NCBI GenBank assembly: GCA_016916535.1
Contig: CP070276.1
Location: 310,001-374,000, forward strand
Length of the DNA: 64,000 bases
Origin: Dysgonomonadaceae bacterium zrk40
Lineage (GTDB): Bacteria > Bacteroidota > Bacteroidia > Bacteroidales > Dysgonomonadaceae
Direction of reading: 5' to 3'
Of the stretch, positions 1 through 8,489 are shown one piece after another. Under the pieces are notes generated by a model. The model saw nothing but the letters and a program-made list of their open reading frames with translations. It searched no databases and had not been told where the DNA came from. How positions within the stretch are numbered: the stretch's first letter is position 1; each line of letters begins with the position of its first letter. A program made the translations under genes and the position numbers.

Positions 1-1127
1 TGCGGTGCCAGGCCACTGCCGTCATGCATCTGTAGGGAAGAAACCACAATACCCCTGCTTTTCCAGAAATCCAATGTTGCTGCACTTCCTGCTTCCAGAA
101 CATCCCCCTCCTGTGTCATGTTGCTTTTTATGCCGAGGGTCCGAATCAGATGCTCCGCGAAGTGGTTGTTGCTCTCCACGTTCACCTCGCGGATGATATC
201 CTTCAGTGGAGGTGACACCTGTGTTAAAAGCACTTTTCCCACCCGGTAGTTGACACCATGGCCGAATCCGCACACCCCTGAGAGATAATCCCCGCGTGCT
301 GTCTCCACCTTTTTAACTTGTATGCCTGCCGCTTTCAGATATGTGGCCAACGTCTCACCCAGCAACAAGCCCGGATCGGGAATATCCCCCTTGATGCTGA
401 ACGCCTTCCTACCAGCCGGGATGTTTCCCCGTAAAATCCGCTCGTTCGAGAAGGGGGCACCATAGATATAGCCGTTGTCGCGACCGGTGGTGTTCAGCGT
501 CAGTTCGTTCTGGAAAGTGAGTTGTTCCATCTCCGGTTCGGTGCGCAGGATTTTGGGACAACTGCTCCGATCGGTGGTATCAAAGAAAAGCTTGTAGCTG
601 TTGTCGAAGATGCTGATGCCGTAGGCACCCGCGGCATAGTAATTTCCCATGTCGATCCAGGTCCACTCGGGCGAGATGCCGTTGTAGCCGAAGAGATCAT
701 CCACCACGTAGATGCTGTATTCCCTGCCGGAGGGGAGCGCTCTTCTGAGGGCATCTGCCGCCACGGTAAAGAATGTCTCGGGATGATCGCCAAAAGCCTC
801 GCTACCCAGGGTGGGATCGCCTGCCCCAATCACCAGGATGCGGGTGGGATCATTGGCGTCGAGTGCCACCTCCGTCTTATAGCGGTAATGCTCTCCCAAC
901 ATCTCCAGTGCCGTGGCAGTGGTGATCACCTTCAGCACCGATGCCGGTGTGAGCGATCGTTCGTTGTTGTACGACAGAATGCTCCTGCCTGTTACCATGT
1001 CGGTCACCGATACCCCCACGGAGGCATGTCTCAGCGCAGGGTGATTGACAAACTGTTCAAGTGCAGGTTGTGCAAAGCTGAAGCTGGCCGCAAAGAGTAA
1101 AACAACTAAATAGAGATGTCTTTTCAT
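1..1127 (-). CDS. dacB: D-alanyl-D-alanine carboxypeptidase/endopeptidase, PBP4 (DacB) family, partial
   Basis: I translated this frame by hand; it is open from an ATG at 1127 to the window edge, so the C-terminus is missing (about 375 residues present). It starts with a signal peptide (MKRHLYLVVLLFAASFSFAQ), so the enzyme acts in the periplasm. The serine-acylase motif SxxK is seen as SVLK about 65 residues in, and the SxN motif as SNN in VESNNHF. DGSGLA near the edge is also typical of the family; the third motif (KTG) lies outside the window. PBP4-type enzymes trim peptidoglycan stem peptides or cut cross-links. A TATTTTTG box on the minus strand (1159-1152) sits just upstream of the start. 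Confidence 0.9.
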   Translation of the reverse strand, partial: MKRHLYLVVLLFAASFSFAQPALEQFVNHPALRHASVGVSVTDMVTGRSILSYNNERSLTPASVLKVITTATALEMLGEHYRYKTEVALDANDPTRILVIGAGDPTLGSEAFGDHPETFFTVAADALRRALPSGREYSIYVVDDLFGYNGISPEWTWIDMGNYYAAGAYGISIFDNSYKLFFDTTDRSSCPKILRTEPEMEQLTFQNELTLNTTGRDNGYIYGAPFSNERILRGNIPAGRKAFSIKGDIPDPGLLLGETLATYLKAAGIQVKKVETARGDYLSGVCGFGHGVNYRVGKVLLTQVSPPLKDIIREVNVESNNHFAEHLIRTLGIKSNMTQEGDVLEAGSAATLDFWKSRGIVVSSLQMHDGSGLAP

Positions 1128-1181
1128 TTGTTCGGGAGATGATGGTTTCTACAAAAATAACAAAATTAAATTTTGTCCATG

Positions 1182-1211
1182 AAAAAACCCTGCAAGAAAT
1201 GTTGCAGGGTT
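1182..1211 (-). terminator. Rho-independent terminator downstream of the beta-barrel gene
   Basis: A perfect 10-bp stem (1186-1195 with 1202-1211) closes a 6-nt loop. On the minus strand it is followed by a run of T (A-tract 1182-1187 on the plus strand). It lies 22 nt past the stop of the beta-barrel gene. Confidence 0.85.
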
Positions 1212-1232
1212 CTCTATCAGAAGGGTTGGCTG

Positions 1233-1853
1233 TTAAAACTTGTAGCCCACCGAAAGATATGCGTTCTGGTTTTTGGTGTTCCCGTTGTCACGGTTGGATA
1301 TATTCACCATTCCCATATCCCATCCAAGGTCGATCAGGAAGGCACCCATCTCGGCACCCACACCAAGACCGAGTCCGGCATCGAAGGGTTTGTACTGTCC
1401 GTTGGCATCACCGAAGATCTTGTCCACATCCCATTCTCCGCTCAGGCTACCCACTTTGGCTTCCCTGCTTCCGCCTACGCCATAGGCTGCATAGGGACCG
1501 GCGTGAAATACGATGCGTGAGCCTGGAGTAACATCCACCTTGTAAGCAAGGTGCAGCGGCAGCTGCAGGTACATGAGGTTTTCGGTGTACTCAGTATCCA
1601 TGGCATCGTTGACAGACTTAAATCCCTTCGTGCTTAAGAACAACCCGGTCTGGAGGGCCATATTGGGTGCAAAGTCCACATCAGCGGCCAGTCCGATATT
1701 GAATCCAATCTTCGGGTTCTTGTCATCCACCTCATCGTCATATACCAGGTTTGACATGTTCACACCTCCCTTGATACCCAAGCTCACCTGTGCACTGACG
1801 GCAGTTACGATGGCAAGCATGGCAATGACTGCTGTTAATCTCATTTTTTTCAT
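1233..1853 (-). CDS. Outer-membrane beta-barrel protein (porin/PorT-like family)
   Basis: The product is about 206 residues. A signal peptide (MKKMRLTAVIAMLAIVTAVSAQ) is followed by alternating amphipathic strands and a C-terminal aromatic residue (VGYKF), the usual signature of small Bacteroidota beta-barrels of the OMP_b-brl_2 type. Glycine-rich strands such as SLGIKGGVNMSNL and GFNIGLAADVDF fit this. It should sit in the outer membrane; no substrate can be inferred. I chose the MKK start four codons inside the longest frame (ATG 1865) because it gives a cleaner signal peptide. The gene is monocistronic, with its own terminator. Confidence 0.75.
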   Translation of the reverse strand: MKKMRLTAVIAMLAIVTAVSAQVSLGIKGGVNMSNLVYDDEVDDKNPKIGFNIGLAADVDFAPNMALQTGLFLSTKGFKSVNDAMDTEYTENLMYLQLPLHLAYKVDVTPGSRIVFHAGPYAAYGVGGSREAKVGSLSGEWDVDKIFGDANGQYKPFDAGLGLGVGAEMGAFLIDLGWDMGMVNISNRDNGNTKNQNAYLSVGYKF

Positions 1854-1995
1854 AATTTCATTCATTAAGTTGTTAATCCTAATCTTATTCTTTGGGTTTC
1901 AAAGATGACTTCTCTAAAACCAGCAATAAAACAGTTTGCCGCAGTGATTTGTTCGCAAACGTGGTACTTTGAACTGTAACAGGTTGGATTATCGG

Positions 1996-3213
1996 CTATA
2001 GGTAAGTAAGCTCAACAGGCTCGGCAACAAAGAGTTCCCGTGCTGTGACATGCAACTCCTCTGCCGTGATGGCATCGATACGATCAAACATATCGTTTAG
2101 GGAGAGATAGCGGCCGGTGTGCAGGTAACGTTTCGCCATGGCCAGGGTATAGTTCTCATTCTGTTCTGCGGCGATACCCAGCTGTCCTTTCCACTGTCGT
2201 TTGGCCAGATTGAGTTGCAAGGGTGTCAATTCCTTTTCCAGAAGACGATTGACCTCCTTCCTGACCAGACGGATGCAGCGTTCACGCTGTTGTGGGTCGC
2301 CGGCAAAATAGGCGACAAACAGACCGGTGTCGCTGTACAGGGTCACGTTCGACTCCACATGATACACCAGTCCGTGTTTCTCCCGGAGAGAGGCATTGAG
2401 GCGGCTGTTGAGGCTGCCGCCGCCCAGGATGTTGTTCAGCAGTAGCAGGGCATGTCGTTGGGGGTGATGCATCGAAAAAGCCGGCAACCCGATCATCACA
2501 TGGCTCTGTGCAGTGTTCTTCTCCATTTGCTGTTTCACCGCCCGGGGGAACTCTACGGGTGCTCTCCGCACCTTCGCATCAACCCGGGACGGGGCTACAG
2601 AAAAATGCCGCTCCAGCTGACGCATCACCTTGTGAAAGGGTGTTCTTCCACTGGAAAAGAAAACCATCTGTGATGGCTGATACTGTCGCTCCATAAAACC
2701 AAGGATCTGTTCATGCGTAAAACGGTTGAGGGTCTCCGGCTCCCCCAGGATGTAATGCCCCAGGTCATGACCTGCAAACAACATGTTTTCGAAATCATCC
2801 CAGATCAATTCCGCAGGGTCATCCCGGTAGGAGTTGATCTCGTCGAGGATCACCTCCCGCTCCCGCTCTATCATTGCGGGGGAACATTCAGAATGAAACA
2901 ACATGTCGGCCAGCAGCTCCACGGCCCTGGGAAAATAGGCACCCAGGAAAGTGGCATAATAGAAGGTCTCCTCCTTCGAGGTGTAGGCATTCAGCTCTCC
3001 CCCCACACTTTCCATTCGTGCGGCTATCTGATGTGCCCGCCTCCTGTGGGTCCCCTTGAAGAGCATATGTTCCACGAAATGGGCCATGCCGGCTTCCCCG
3101 GGGTACTCATCGCGTGAGCCTGTATTTACAACAATGCCACAATGGGATATTTCGGATGGCGCCTCGCGATGGATGATACGCAATCCGTTTGATAAGGTAT
3201 CTGTATGAATCAT
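1996..3213 (-). CDS. M16 family zinc metallopeptidase (processing-protease type)
   Basis: The product is 405 residues, the usual size of the short bacterial M16B proteases. The inverted zinc motif HxxEH is present as HFVEH (His45, Glu48, His49), with the third ligand at about Glu125 in VILDEI. The active-domain signature around GMAHFVEHMLFKGT is well conserved. There is no signal peptide, so it is probably cytoplasmic. It is the last gene of a tight minus-strand group: only 9 nt separate it from the DNA alkylation repair gene upstream. The natural substrate is unknown. Confidence 0.9.
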   Translation of the reverse strand: MIHTDTLSNGLRIIHREAPSEISHCGIVVNTGSRDEYPGEAGMAHFVEHMLFKGTHRRRAHQIAARMESVGGELNAYTSKEETFYYATFLGAYFPRAVELLADMLFHSECSPAMIEREREVILDEINSYRDDPAELIWDDFENMLFAGHDLGHYILGEPETLNRFTHEQILGFMERQYQPSQMVFFSSGRTPFHKVMRQLERHFSVAPSRVDAKVRRAPVEFPRAVKQQMEKNTAQSHVMIGLPAFSMHHPQRHALLLLNNILGGGSLNSRLNASLREKHGLVYHVESNVTLYSDTGLFVAYFAGDPQQRERCIRLVRKEVNRLLEKELTPLQLNLAKRQWKGQLGIAAEQNENYTLAMAKRYLHTGRYLSLNDMFDRIDAITAEELHVTARELFVAEPVELTYL

Positions 3214-3222
3214 CTTCTTCGT

Positions 3223-3930
3223 TTATTTGGGACGCTGCATGTAACAAGCTTTCTGTTCCGCTGTCAACCGTTCAATGGCATAGCGCAGCATGGTACGGGG
3301 CATCACCCGGTGAAAGCGATCCAGAAAATCGGTCAGCGACTGCTCATCGCGTTTGCCCACCTCCCGCAGCATCCAGCCTGTGGCCTTGTGCATCAGGTCA
3401 TGTCGGTGTGTCAGGAATAGCTCCGAAAGACGAAGGGTATCGCCAAAGTCGTTGTGACGGATAAAGGCAAGGGTGGAAACCATCGCTATCCGCTGGTCCC
3501 AGAGCAGTTCACTCTCTGCCAACCGGTAAAGTAGTGAACGATCTTCTTTATCCTTCAACCACTCCCCAACGATATGGTAACAAGAGAGATCCACCAGATC
3601 CCAATTGTTGACCCTCTCTGTGTGCGAAAGATAAAAATCCACCATCTCCCCGCGGGTCGCTTCATCCGCTTTCCGAAACTGATCGGCAAGGATCACCAGC
3701 GCACAGAGACGACATTCATGCAGCGGATCAGCCAGCAACTTCTCCAATTCGTGCAGGGGAGTAGCCCGATAGAGGGATGCCACCTTCCTGGTTTCGGGTA
3801 CCGTACATCCAATGAAGCGGTCTCCTTCACCATAGGCTCCTTTTCCGGTCTTGAAGAAATAGGAGGAGTGTTTTGCTCTTTCGGGACTGCCCAAGGCGAG
3901 CAATGCTTTTTTAATCTCTGTGGCCTCCAT
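3223..3930 (-). CDS. DNA alkylation repair protein, AlkD-like HEAT-repeat family
   Basis: The product is 235 residues, typical of AlkC/AlkD-type HEAT-like proteins. The segment NNWDLVDLS matches the conserved region holding the catalytic aspartate of AlkD-type glycosylases, and WDQRIAMVSTLAFIR is another family signature. Members excise bulky or cationic alkylated bases without flipping them; many Bacteroidota members are untested. It lies 8 nt downstream of the 2-hydroxyacid dehydrogenase gene and 9 nt upstream of the M16 gene, so the three are probably co-transcribed, although no shared pathway is evident. Confidence 0.85.
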   Translation of the reverse strand: MEATEIKKALLALGSPERAKHSSYFFKTGKGAYGEGDRFIGCTVPETRKVASLYRATPLHELEKLLADPLHECRLCALVILADQFRKADEATRGEMVDFYLSHTERVNNWDLVDLSCYHIVGEWLKDKEDRSLLYRLAESELLWDQRIAMVSTLAFIRHNDFGDTLRLSELFLTHRHDLMHKATGWMLREVGKRDEQSLTDFLDRFHRVMPRTMLRYAIERLTAEQKACYMQRPK

Positions 3931-3938
3931 TTGAATGT

Positions 3939-4898
3939 TCAGTTTACTTTGGATATGGAATAAGCTCCTTCGTAGTAGCCGATGATGTTGCGCACCATCT
4001 CCTCCGACATGAGGATCCGATCTTCCAGGGTCTTGGTACCTGCATGGGGAGCCAGCACCACGTTGTCAAGTGTCAGCAGTTCCGGCAGGATGTGCGGCTC
4101 CTCTTCGTAGACATCCAGAGCGGCCGCCCAGATGCGTTTATCACTGAGTGCTGTCGCCAGTGCCCGTTCATCCACCATGTTGCCACGTGCGGTATTGATG
4201 AAAACGGCGGTGGACTTCATCATGGCCAACTCCCTTTCACCGATCATGTGATAGGTCTCGGGGGTGGAGGGTGCATTCAACGAGATATAGTCGGAGCTGC
4301 TCAGCAGCTCATCCAGGGTGAGCCATCGTGCCTGGTATAGCTTCTCTATCGACTCATCCAGCCGATTGCGGTTGTGATAGACAATCTCCATGCCGGAAGC
4401 CAGGGCACGGCGCGCGAGCGACTGACCGATACGCCCCATGCCAATGATGCCCAAACGCTTGCCGTAGACCGGCAAGCCTGCCTCGGCATAGACTCCCCAG
4501 CTGACACCCTCCGGACTCCGCAGCTTACGGTCGTAATAACCGATGCGGCGGCCCGCGGCCAACAATAGGCCAAAGGCGAACTCGGCTGTCGGTTCACGCG
4601 TGGTGTTGGGAATGTTTGTCACTACGATCCCTTTCTCGGTGGCACATGCCACATCAATGTTGTTATACCCCACCCCATAGTTGGCGATCAGCTCCAGCTT
4701 TACCCCTCTCTCCATGATCTCACGGTCGGTAAAGAAGCCAAAGCTTGGAACCAGCACCTCATAGTCCGGAATCATCTCCAGTACCTCTTCCCTGCTGAAA
4801 TGAGACTTATCTGTGGGAAGGGTCACCTCATAGCGCCCCTCCAGCTCTTTCAATCCCTCCGGCTTCAATCGATAGGCTATCAATATTTTTTTCATCAC
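3939..4898 (-). CDS. D-2-hydroxyacid dehydrogenase, NAD(P)-binding
   Basis: The product is 319 residues. The Rossmann motif GMGRIG is at about residues 153-158. The catalytic triad of D-isomer-specific 2-hydroxyacid dehydrogenases is visible: Arg in NTARG (about 238), Glu in DVYEEEP (about 265-267) and His in APHAG (about 285). This family reduces glyoxylate, hydroxypyruvate or other 2-keto acids, and the exact substrate cannot be read from sequence. The first two codons are both ATG, so the start is 4898 or 4895. It is the first gene of the minus-strand trio with the AlkD-like and M16 genes. Confidence 0.9.
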   Translation of the reverse strand: MMKKILIAYRLKPEGLKELEGRYEVTLPTDKSHFSREEVLEMIPDYEVLVPSFGFFTDREIMERGVKLELIANYGVGYNNIDVACATEKGIVVTNIPNTTREPTAEFAFGLLLAAGRRIGYYDRKLRSPEGVSWGVYAEAGLPVYGKRLGIIGMGRIGQSLARRALASGMEIVYHNRNRLDESIEKLYQARWLTLDELLSSSDYISLNAPSTPETYHMIGERELAMMKSTAVFINTARGNMVDERALATALSDKRIWAAALDVYEEEPHILPELLTLDNVVLAPHAGTKTLEDRILMSEEMVRNIIGYYEGAYSISKVN

Positions 4899-5000
4899 TA
4901 TTCGTTTTGTTGGATTCTTTCACGGGATGTGCATGCAAACATCTTGTCTCTTCTAACGGAGTGGTGCGGAGAAATGTTCTGACCCAAACCGAATGAACGG

Positions 5001-5035
5001 GACTAAAACAAAAAAACGAGCCTGTTGACTCGTTT
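5001..5035 (-). terminator. Terminator downstream of the tRNA-Asn pair
   Basis: The stem AAACGAG/CTCGTTT (5014-5020 with 5029-5035) has an 8-nt loop. On the minus strand it runs into a T-rich tract (plus-strand A-tract 5005-5016). It lies immediately beyond the 3' end of the second tRNA-Asn gene. Confidence 0.75.
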
Positions 5036-5040
5036 CTTTG

Positions 5041-5114
5041 CTCTTCAGGTTGGACTTGAACCAACGACCCTCTGATTAACAGTCAGATGCTCTAACCGAC
5101 TGAGCTACTGAAGA
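5041..5114 (-). tRNA. tRNA-Asn (GTT), copy distal to promoter
   Basis: This is a 74-nt cloverleaf read on the minus strand. The 7-bp acceptor stem is TCTTCAG/CTGAAGA, the discriminator is G, the anticodon is GTT within CTGTTAATC, and a TTCAAGT T-loop is present. The 3' CCA is not encoded. It is identical to the copy at 5148-5221. Confidence 0.97.
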
Positions 5115-5147
5115 ATTTATTCACCCATTATCTTATTTACCTTTCCG

Positions 5148-5221
5148 CTCTTCAGGTTGGACTTGAACCAACGACCCTCTGATTAACAGTCAGATGCTCT
5201 AACCGACTGAGCTACTGAAGA
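5148..5221 (-). tRNA. tRNA-Asn (GTT), promoter-proximal copy
   Basis: The cloverleaf is identical to the other tRNA-Asn (anticodon GTT, acceptor TCTTCAG/CTGAAGA, G discriminator, no encoded CCA). The spacer between the mature tRNAs is 33 nt (5115-5147). The identity extends beyond the mature tRNA: 5040-5122 and 5147-5229 are the same, which points to tandem duplication with flank. Confidence 0.97.
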
Positions 5222-5251
5222 ATTTATTCTCTTACTTTTAGAAAAGTGATG

Positions 5252-5283
5252 CAAAAGTAGTACAATTATCCCAATTATCCAAC
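5252..5283 (-). promoter_or_regulatory. Promoter for the tRNA-Asn pair
   Basis: On the minus strand TACTTTTG (5259-5252) matches the TAnnTTTG -7 box. A TTG (5283-5281) lies 21 nt upstream, where the -33 box is expected. Transcription would start about 25 nt before the first tRNA. Confidence 0.65.
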
Positions 5284-5341
5284 AACAGTACGGAAAAAGT
5301 TATGGTTAATTTGGAATGAAACAACTAAAGCTAACCGTTGG

Positions 5342-6253
5342 TCACTGCTCCCTCTCCAACAATGACGATGCCAATTCCAACACATCCTGCTCCTTATCAG
5401 TGAGGTTCACCCAGTGAACCGCATTGTCTCGCCTGAACCAGGTGAGTTGCTTGCGGGCATAGTTGCGTGAATGTTGCTTGATCTTGTCGATCGCCTGTTC
5501 CAGGCTCCAGTCGCCATCGAAATAACGAAACAGCTCTTTATATCCTACCGTGTTGAGTGCATTGAGATGACGCATCGGGTAAAAGCCCCGCGCCTCCTCA
5601 ACCAGCCCCTCCAGTACCATCGCATCCACACGCCTGTTGATCCGATCGTACAAATCCTCCCGATCGCGGGTGAACCCGATCTTCACAATCCTGAACGCTC
5701 TCTTTTTATCGGGATTCGTTCGCAGCGATGAGTAGGGTTTACCGGACATCAGACAGATTTCAAGGGCATGAATCACCCGCTGCGGGTTTTTCAGATCTAC
5801 CTGGCTGTAGAACACCGGATCAACTATTTTCAACTGTTGGCGAATGGGATCCAGACCCTCCCGCTTGTATTGTTCCTGCAGTTCCTGTCGCAAGGTCTCA
5901 TCCACCGTGGGCAACTCATCCATCCCTTTGCATACCGCATCGATATACATCATCGACCCACCCGAGAGAATCACCACCGGGTGTTGCATGAAGAGCTCCT
6001 CAAGGAGCGTGAGCACCTCCTGCTCATAGACGCTTGCACTGTAATAGGTTTCCGGGGATAGGGTTCCCACAAAGAAATGTGGAACCTGTTGCTGCTCTGC
6101 AGCTGTTGGTGCTGCCGTGGCAATCTGCATGCCGCGGTAAATCTGCCGTGAGTCGGCGGACACTACCGGCGTCCGGAAGGCTGCTGCCAGGCGGATGCTC
6201 CATTCAGTCTTTCCCACGCCCGTGGGGCCAAGCAGCACGAGCAGGGTGTTCAT
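5342..6253 (-). CDS. miaA: tRNA dimethylallyltransferase MiaA
   Basis: The product is 303 residues, the normal MiaA length. The P-loop GPTGVGKT is at residues 9-16. The DSRQIYRGM motif, which contacts substrate, follows at about 36-44, and the C-terminus carries KQHSRNYARKQLTWFRR, the usual tRNA-binding element. MiaA transfers a dimethylallyl group to N6 of A37 in tRNAs that read UNN codons. It ends about 110 bp from the tRNA-Asn genes and lies 12 nt downstream of the pRiA4b ORF-3-like gene, so those two are probably one transcript. Confidence 0.96.
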   Translation of the reverse strand: MNTLLVLLGPTGVGKTEWSIRLAAAFRTPVVSADSRQIYRGMQIATAAPTAAEQQQVPHFFVGTLSPETYYSASVYEQEVLTLLEELFMQHPVVILSGGSMMYIDAVCKGMDELPTVDETLRQELQEQYKREGLDPIRQQLKIVDPVFYSQVDLKNPQRVIHALEICLMSGKPYSSLRTNPDKKRAFRIVKIGFTRDREDLYDRINRRVDAMVLEGLVEEARGFYPMRHLNALNTVGYKELFRYFDGDWSLEQAIDKIKQHSRNYARKQLTWFRRDNAVHWVNLTDKEQDVLELASSLLEREQ

Positions 6254-6265
6254 GATGTGTGAATG

Positions 6266-6823
6266 CTAATAAAGATCCCCCTCACCCAAATCGCTGTTCA
6301 ATCCTTCCAGACCTTCAAAACCCTCCTTGTCCAGCTCTTCCATGTCGAAGCTCTCATCGCCGTAAAAGCTCTCACCAATGTCAATCGAGCCGGTCTCTGC
6401 CTTTATCTCCTCAGCAGTCAGCACCTGTTTCGGGGCTTCCCCCACAGCCAGTGTACAAAGCGGTTTTTTCTGGTTCTTCCCGGTGATGATCTCCGACAAT
6501 TCAATGTAAAGTGCCCTCTCGGTCAGGTAATCGAACACATACATCATCTTCTGTTTCTCATCTTCCAGAAAATCACTCAGGATACACTCTTCCATCACGA
6601 AGGAATCCTCATCAGAATAGGTGTCCATCTCTACAAGTGTGATCTCCTTCTCTTTACGCCATTTGTCGTCGCACAGAAAAAAGGAGGACATCTCCTTGTC
6701 GCTGAACCCCGTAGAAGATACTATCACCTTGTACAAATCAAGGAATGTGGCATCTGCGTCGATGGTTATTTCTCTTCTGAAGTCCTCCACTTCATCCGAA
6801 AGTATAAGAAATTTGAATATCAT
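6266..6823 (-). CDS. pRiA4b ORF-3-like domain protein
   Basis: The product is 185 residues, acidic and without signal or membrane segments. The N-terminal part (FKFLILSDEVEDFRREITIDADATF, then DLYKVIVSSTGF and FFLCDDKWRKEKEI) fits the plasmid pRiA4b ORF-3 fold, a small mixed alpha/beta domain common in Bacteroidota; this is by pattern, not by search. The C-terminal third is very acidic (GSIDIGESFYGDESFDMEELDKEGFE split over several acidic runs). The function is unknown. It is the first gene of the unit with miaA. A TACCTTTG box on the minus strand (6852-6845) lies 22 nt before the start. Confidence 0.6.
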   Translation of the reverse strand: MIFKFLILSDEVEDFRREITIDADATFLDLYKVIVSSTGFSDKEMSSFFLCDDKWRKEKEITLVEMDTYSDEDSFVMEECILSDFLEDEKQKMMYVFDYLTERALYIELSEIITGKNQKKPLCTLAVGEAPKQVLTAEEIKAETGSIDIGESFYGDESFDMEELDKEGFEGLEGLNSDLGEGDLY

Positions 6824-6959
6824 TGCTCTCTTCGTTTAGTGATTCAAAGGTAAGAAAAAGTTTTAAATTTGTAAAAAGCGGCCCAATTTTAACCAATCCT
6901 CTTTGCAAATCATGATGCACACCCTGAAAGGAGGATTCGATTTTTTAATTAGAAATCTA

Positions 6960-6967
6960 TATCTTTG
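6960..6967 (+). promoter_or_regulatory. -7 box of the rpoN promoter
   Basis: TATCTTTG matches the Bacteroidota -7 consensus exactly. It lies 22 nt before the rpoN ATG, in the 166-bp region shared with the divergent pRiA4b ORF-3-like gene. The -33 region is only T-rich. Confidence 0.6.
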
Positions 6968-6989
6968 CTTTTAAATTATCCCATCTATT

Positions 6990-8441
6990 ATGGCGCTGAA
7001 ACAGCAACAGGAACTAAAACAAACGCAGCGGCTTTCTCCCCTCCAGATGCAGGTGATCAAGCTGGTGGAGCTCAACACCGTGGAGGTGGAAGATCGAATC
7101 AAACAGGAGGTGGAGGATAATCCCGCTCTGGATACAGGAAATGATGACTCGTTGAACGATAAGGAGCAGGATGAGCAGGAGCCGGGCGATGAGATCACGC
7201 AGGATGAGATCATGCTGGGTGATTACCTCTCGGAGGAGGAGATCCCCGATTTTCACATCAATCAGCGGGATCGTAAGAATGAACCCAATTTCGTGGAGAT
7301 CAGCTACTACGACGACATGTCGTTGATCGACTCCCTCCAGGAACAGCTCAGCCTTCTCGATCTGGACGAGAGACGCCACACCATCGCCACCTACATCATC
7401 GGCAATCTCGATGAAAACGGTTACCTGCAACGCGAACTGCAGGCTATTGCTGACGACCTGCTGTTTCAGCAACAGATGGAGGTGACAACACTGCAACTGG
7501 AGGACCTGCTCTACGAAATACAGGAACTGGATCCCGCCGGCGTGGGGGCACGCAACCTGCAGGAATGCCTGCTGCTGCAACTGGCAAGAAAAGAACCCAC
7601 CCAGGCGGTGAAACTGGCAGAAACCATCCTATCCGATTATTTTGAAGAATTTTCCCGGAAGCATTACGACAAGATCATCCAGCTGCTGAGCATCTCACAG
7701 GATGAGCTCAGGGATGCCATTGAGGAGATCACCTCTCTCAATCCCAAACCGGGAAACTCCATGGGGGGTGCCTTGCAGACTGCCATGAACAACATCACAC
7801 CCGATTTTCTGGTCGACACCTTCAACGGTCAGGTCACCATTCACCTCAACAACAGCAACATCCCGAGCCTGAAAGTGAACAACAGCTTCTCCGAGATGCT
7901 CAAAGGGTATCAGGAGAACAGGCAGAGCATGTCGGCCGACAACAAACAGGCGATGCTCTTCATGAAGCAGAAGGTCGATTCGGCAAAATGGTTTATCGAT
8001 GCAGTGAAGCAACGCCAGAATACCCTGGAGCGAACCATGGAGGCTATCGTGAAACTACAGTATGATTTCTTCCTGAACGAAGATGAATCGCAGCTCAAAC
8101 CGATGGTGCTGAAAGATGTGGCGGAACGAACAGGTTTTGATATCTCCACCGTCTCACGGGTGAGCAACAGCAAGTATGTGCAGACCAACAATGGCATTTA
8201 CCCCCTGAAGTATTTCTTCTCAGAAGCAATGCAAACAACTGAAGGTGAAGATATATCATCGAGAGAAGTAAAGAAGATACTCAAAGAGAGCATCGAGGCG
8301 GAGAACCCCGGACGACCGTTGACCGACGACCAGCTCACGCAGATCCTGAACGAAAAAGGGTATCTGATTGCCCGCCGCACCGTGGCAAAATACCGTGAAC
8401 AATTGAACATTCCTGTCTCACGTTTGCGAAAAAAAATATAA
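6990..8441 (+). CDS. rpoN: RNA polymerase sigma-54 factor RpoN
   Basis: The product is 483 residues. The N-terminal activator-interacting region is glutamine- and leucine-rich (KQQQELKQTQRLSPLQMQVI), followed by an acidic linker and the core-binding domain. The C-terminal RpoN box ARRTVAKYRE is intact at about residues 461-470, and the helix-turn-helix (DVAERTGFDISTVSRVSNSK) precedes it. Sigma-54 directs RNA polymerase to -24/-12 promoters and depends on AAA+ activators; none is encoded nearby. The gene starts 22 nt after a TATCTTTG box. Confidence 0.97.
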   Translation: MALKQQQELKQTQRLSPLQMQVIKLVELNTVEVEDRIKQEVEDNPALDTGNDDSLNDKEQDEQEPGDEITQDEIMLGDYLSEEEIPDFHINQRDRKNEPNFVEISYYDDMSLIDSLQEQLSLLDLDERRHTIATYIIGNLDENGYLQRELQAIADDLLFQQQMEVTTLQLEDLLYEIQELDPAGVGARNLQECLLLQLARKEPTQAVKLAETILSDYFEEFSRKHYDKIIQLLSISQDELRDAIEEITSLNPKPGNSMGGALQTAMNNITPDFLVDTFNGQVTIHLNNSNIPSLKVNNSFSEMLKGYQENRQSMSADNKQAMLFMKQKVDSAKWFIDAVKQRQNTLERTMEAIVKLQYDFFLNEDESQLKPMVLKDVAERTGFDISTVSRVSNSKYVQTNNGIYPLKYFFSEAMQTTEGEDISSREVKKILKESIEAENPGRPLTDDQLTQILNEKGYLIARRTVAKYREQLNIPVSRLRKKI

Positions 8442-8489
8442 CTTTGTCGGTTTATCACCAGGAAACCCATTGAAAGGATACCCATCAGG

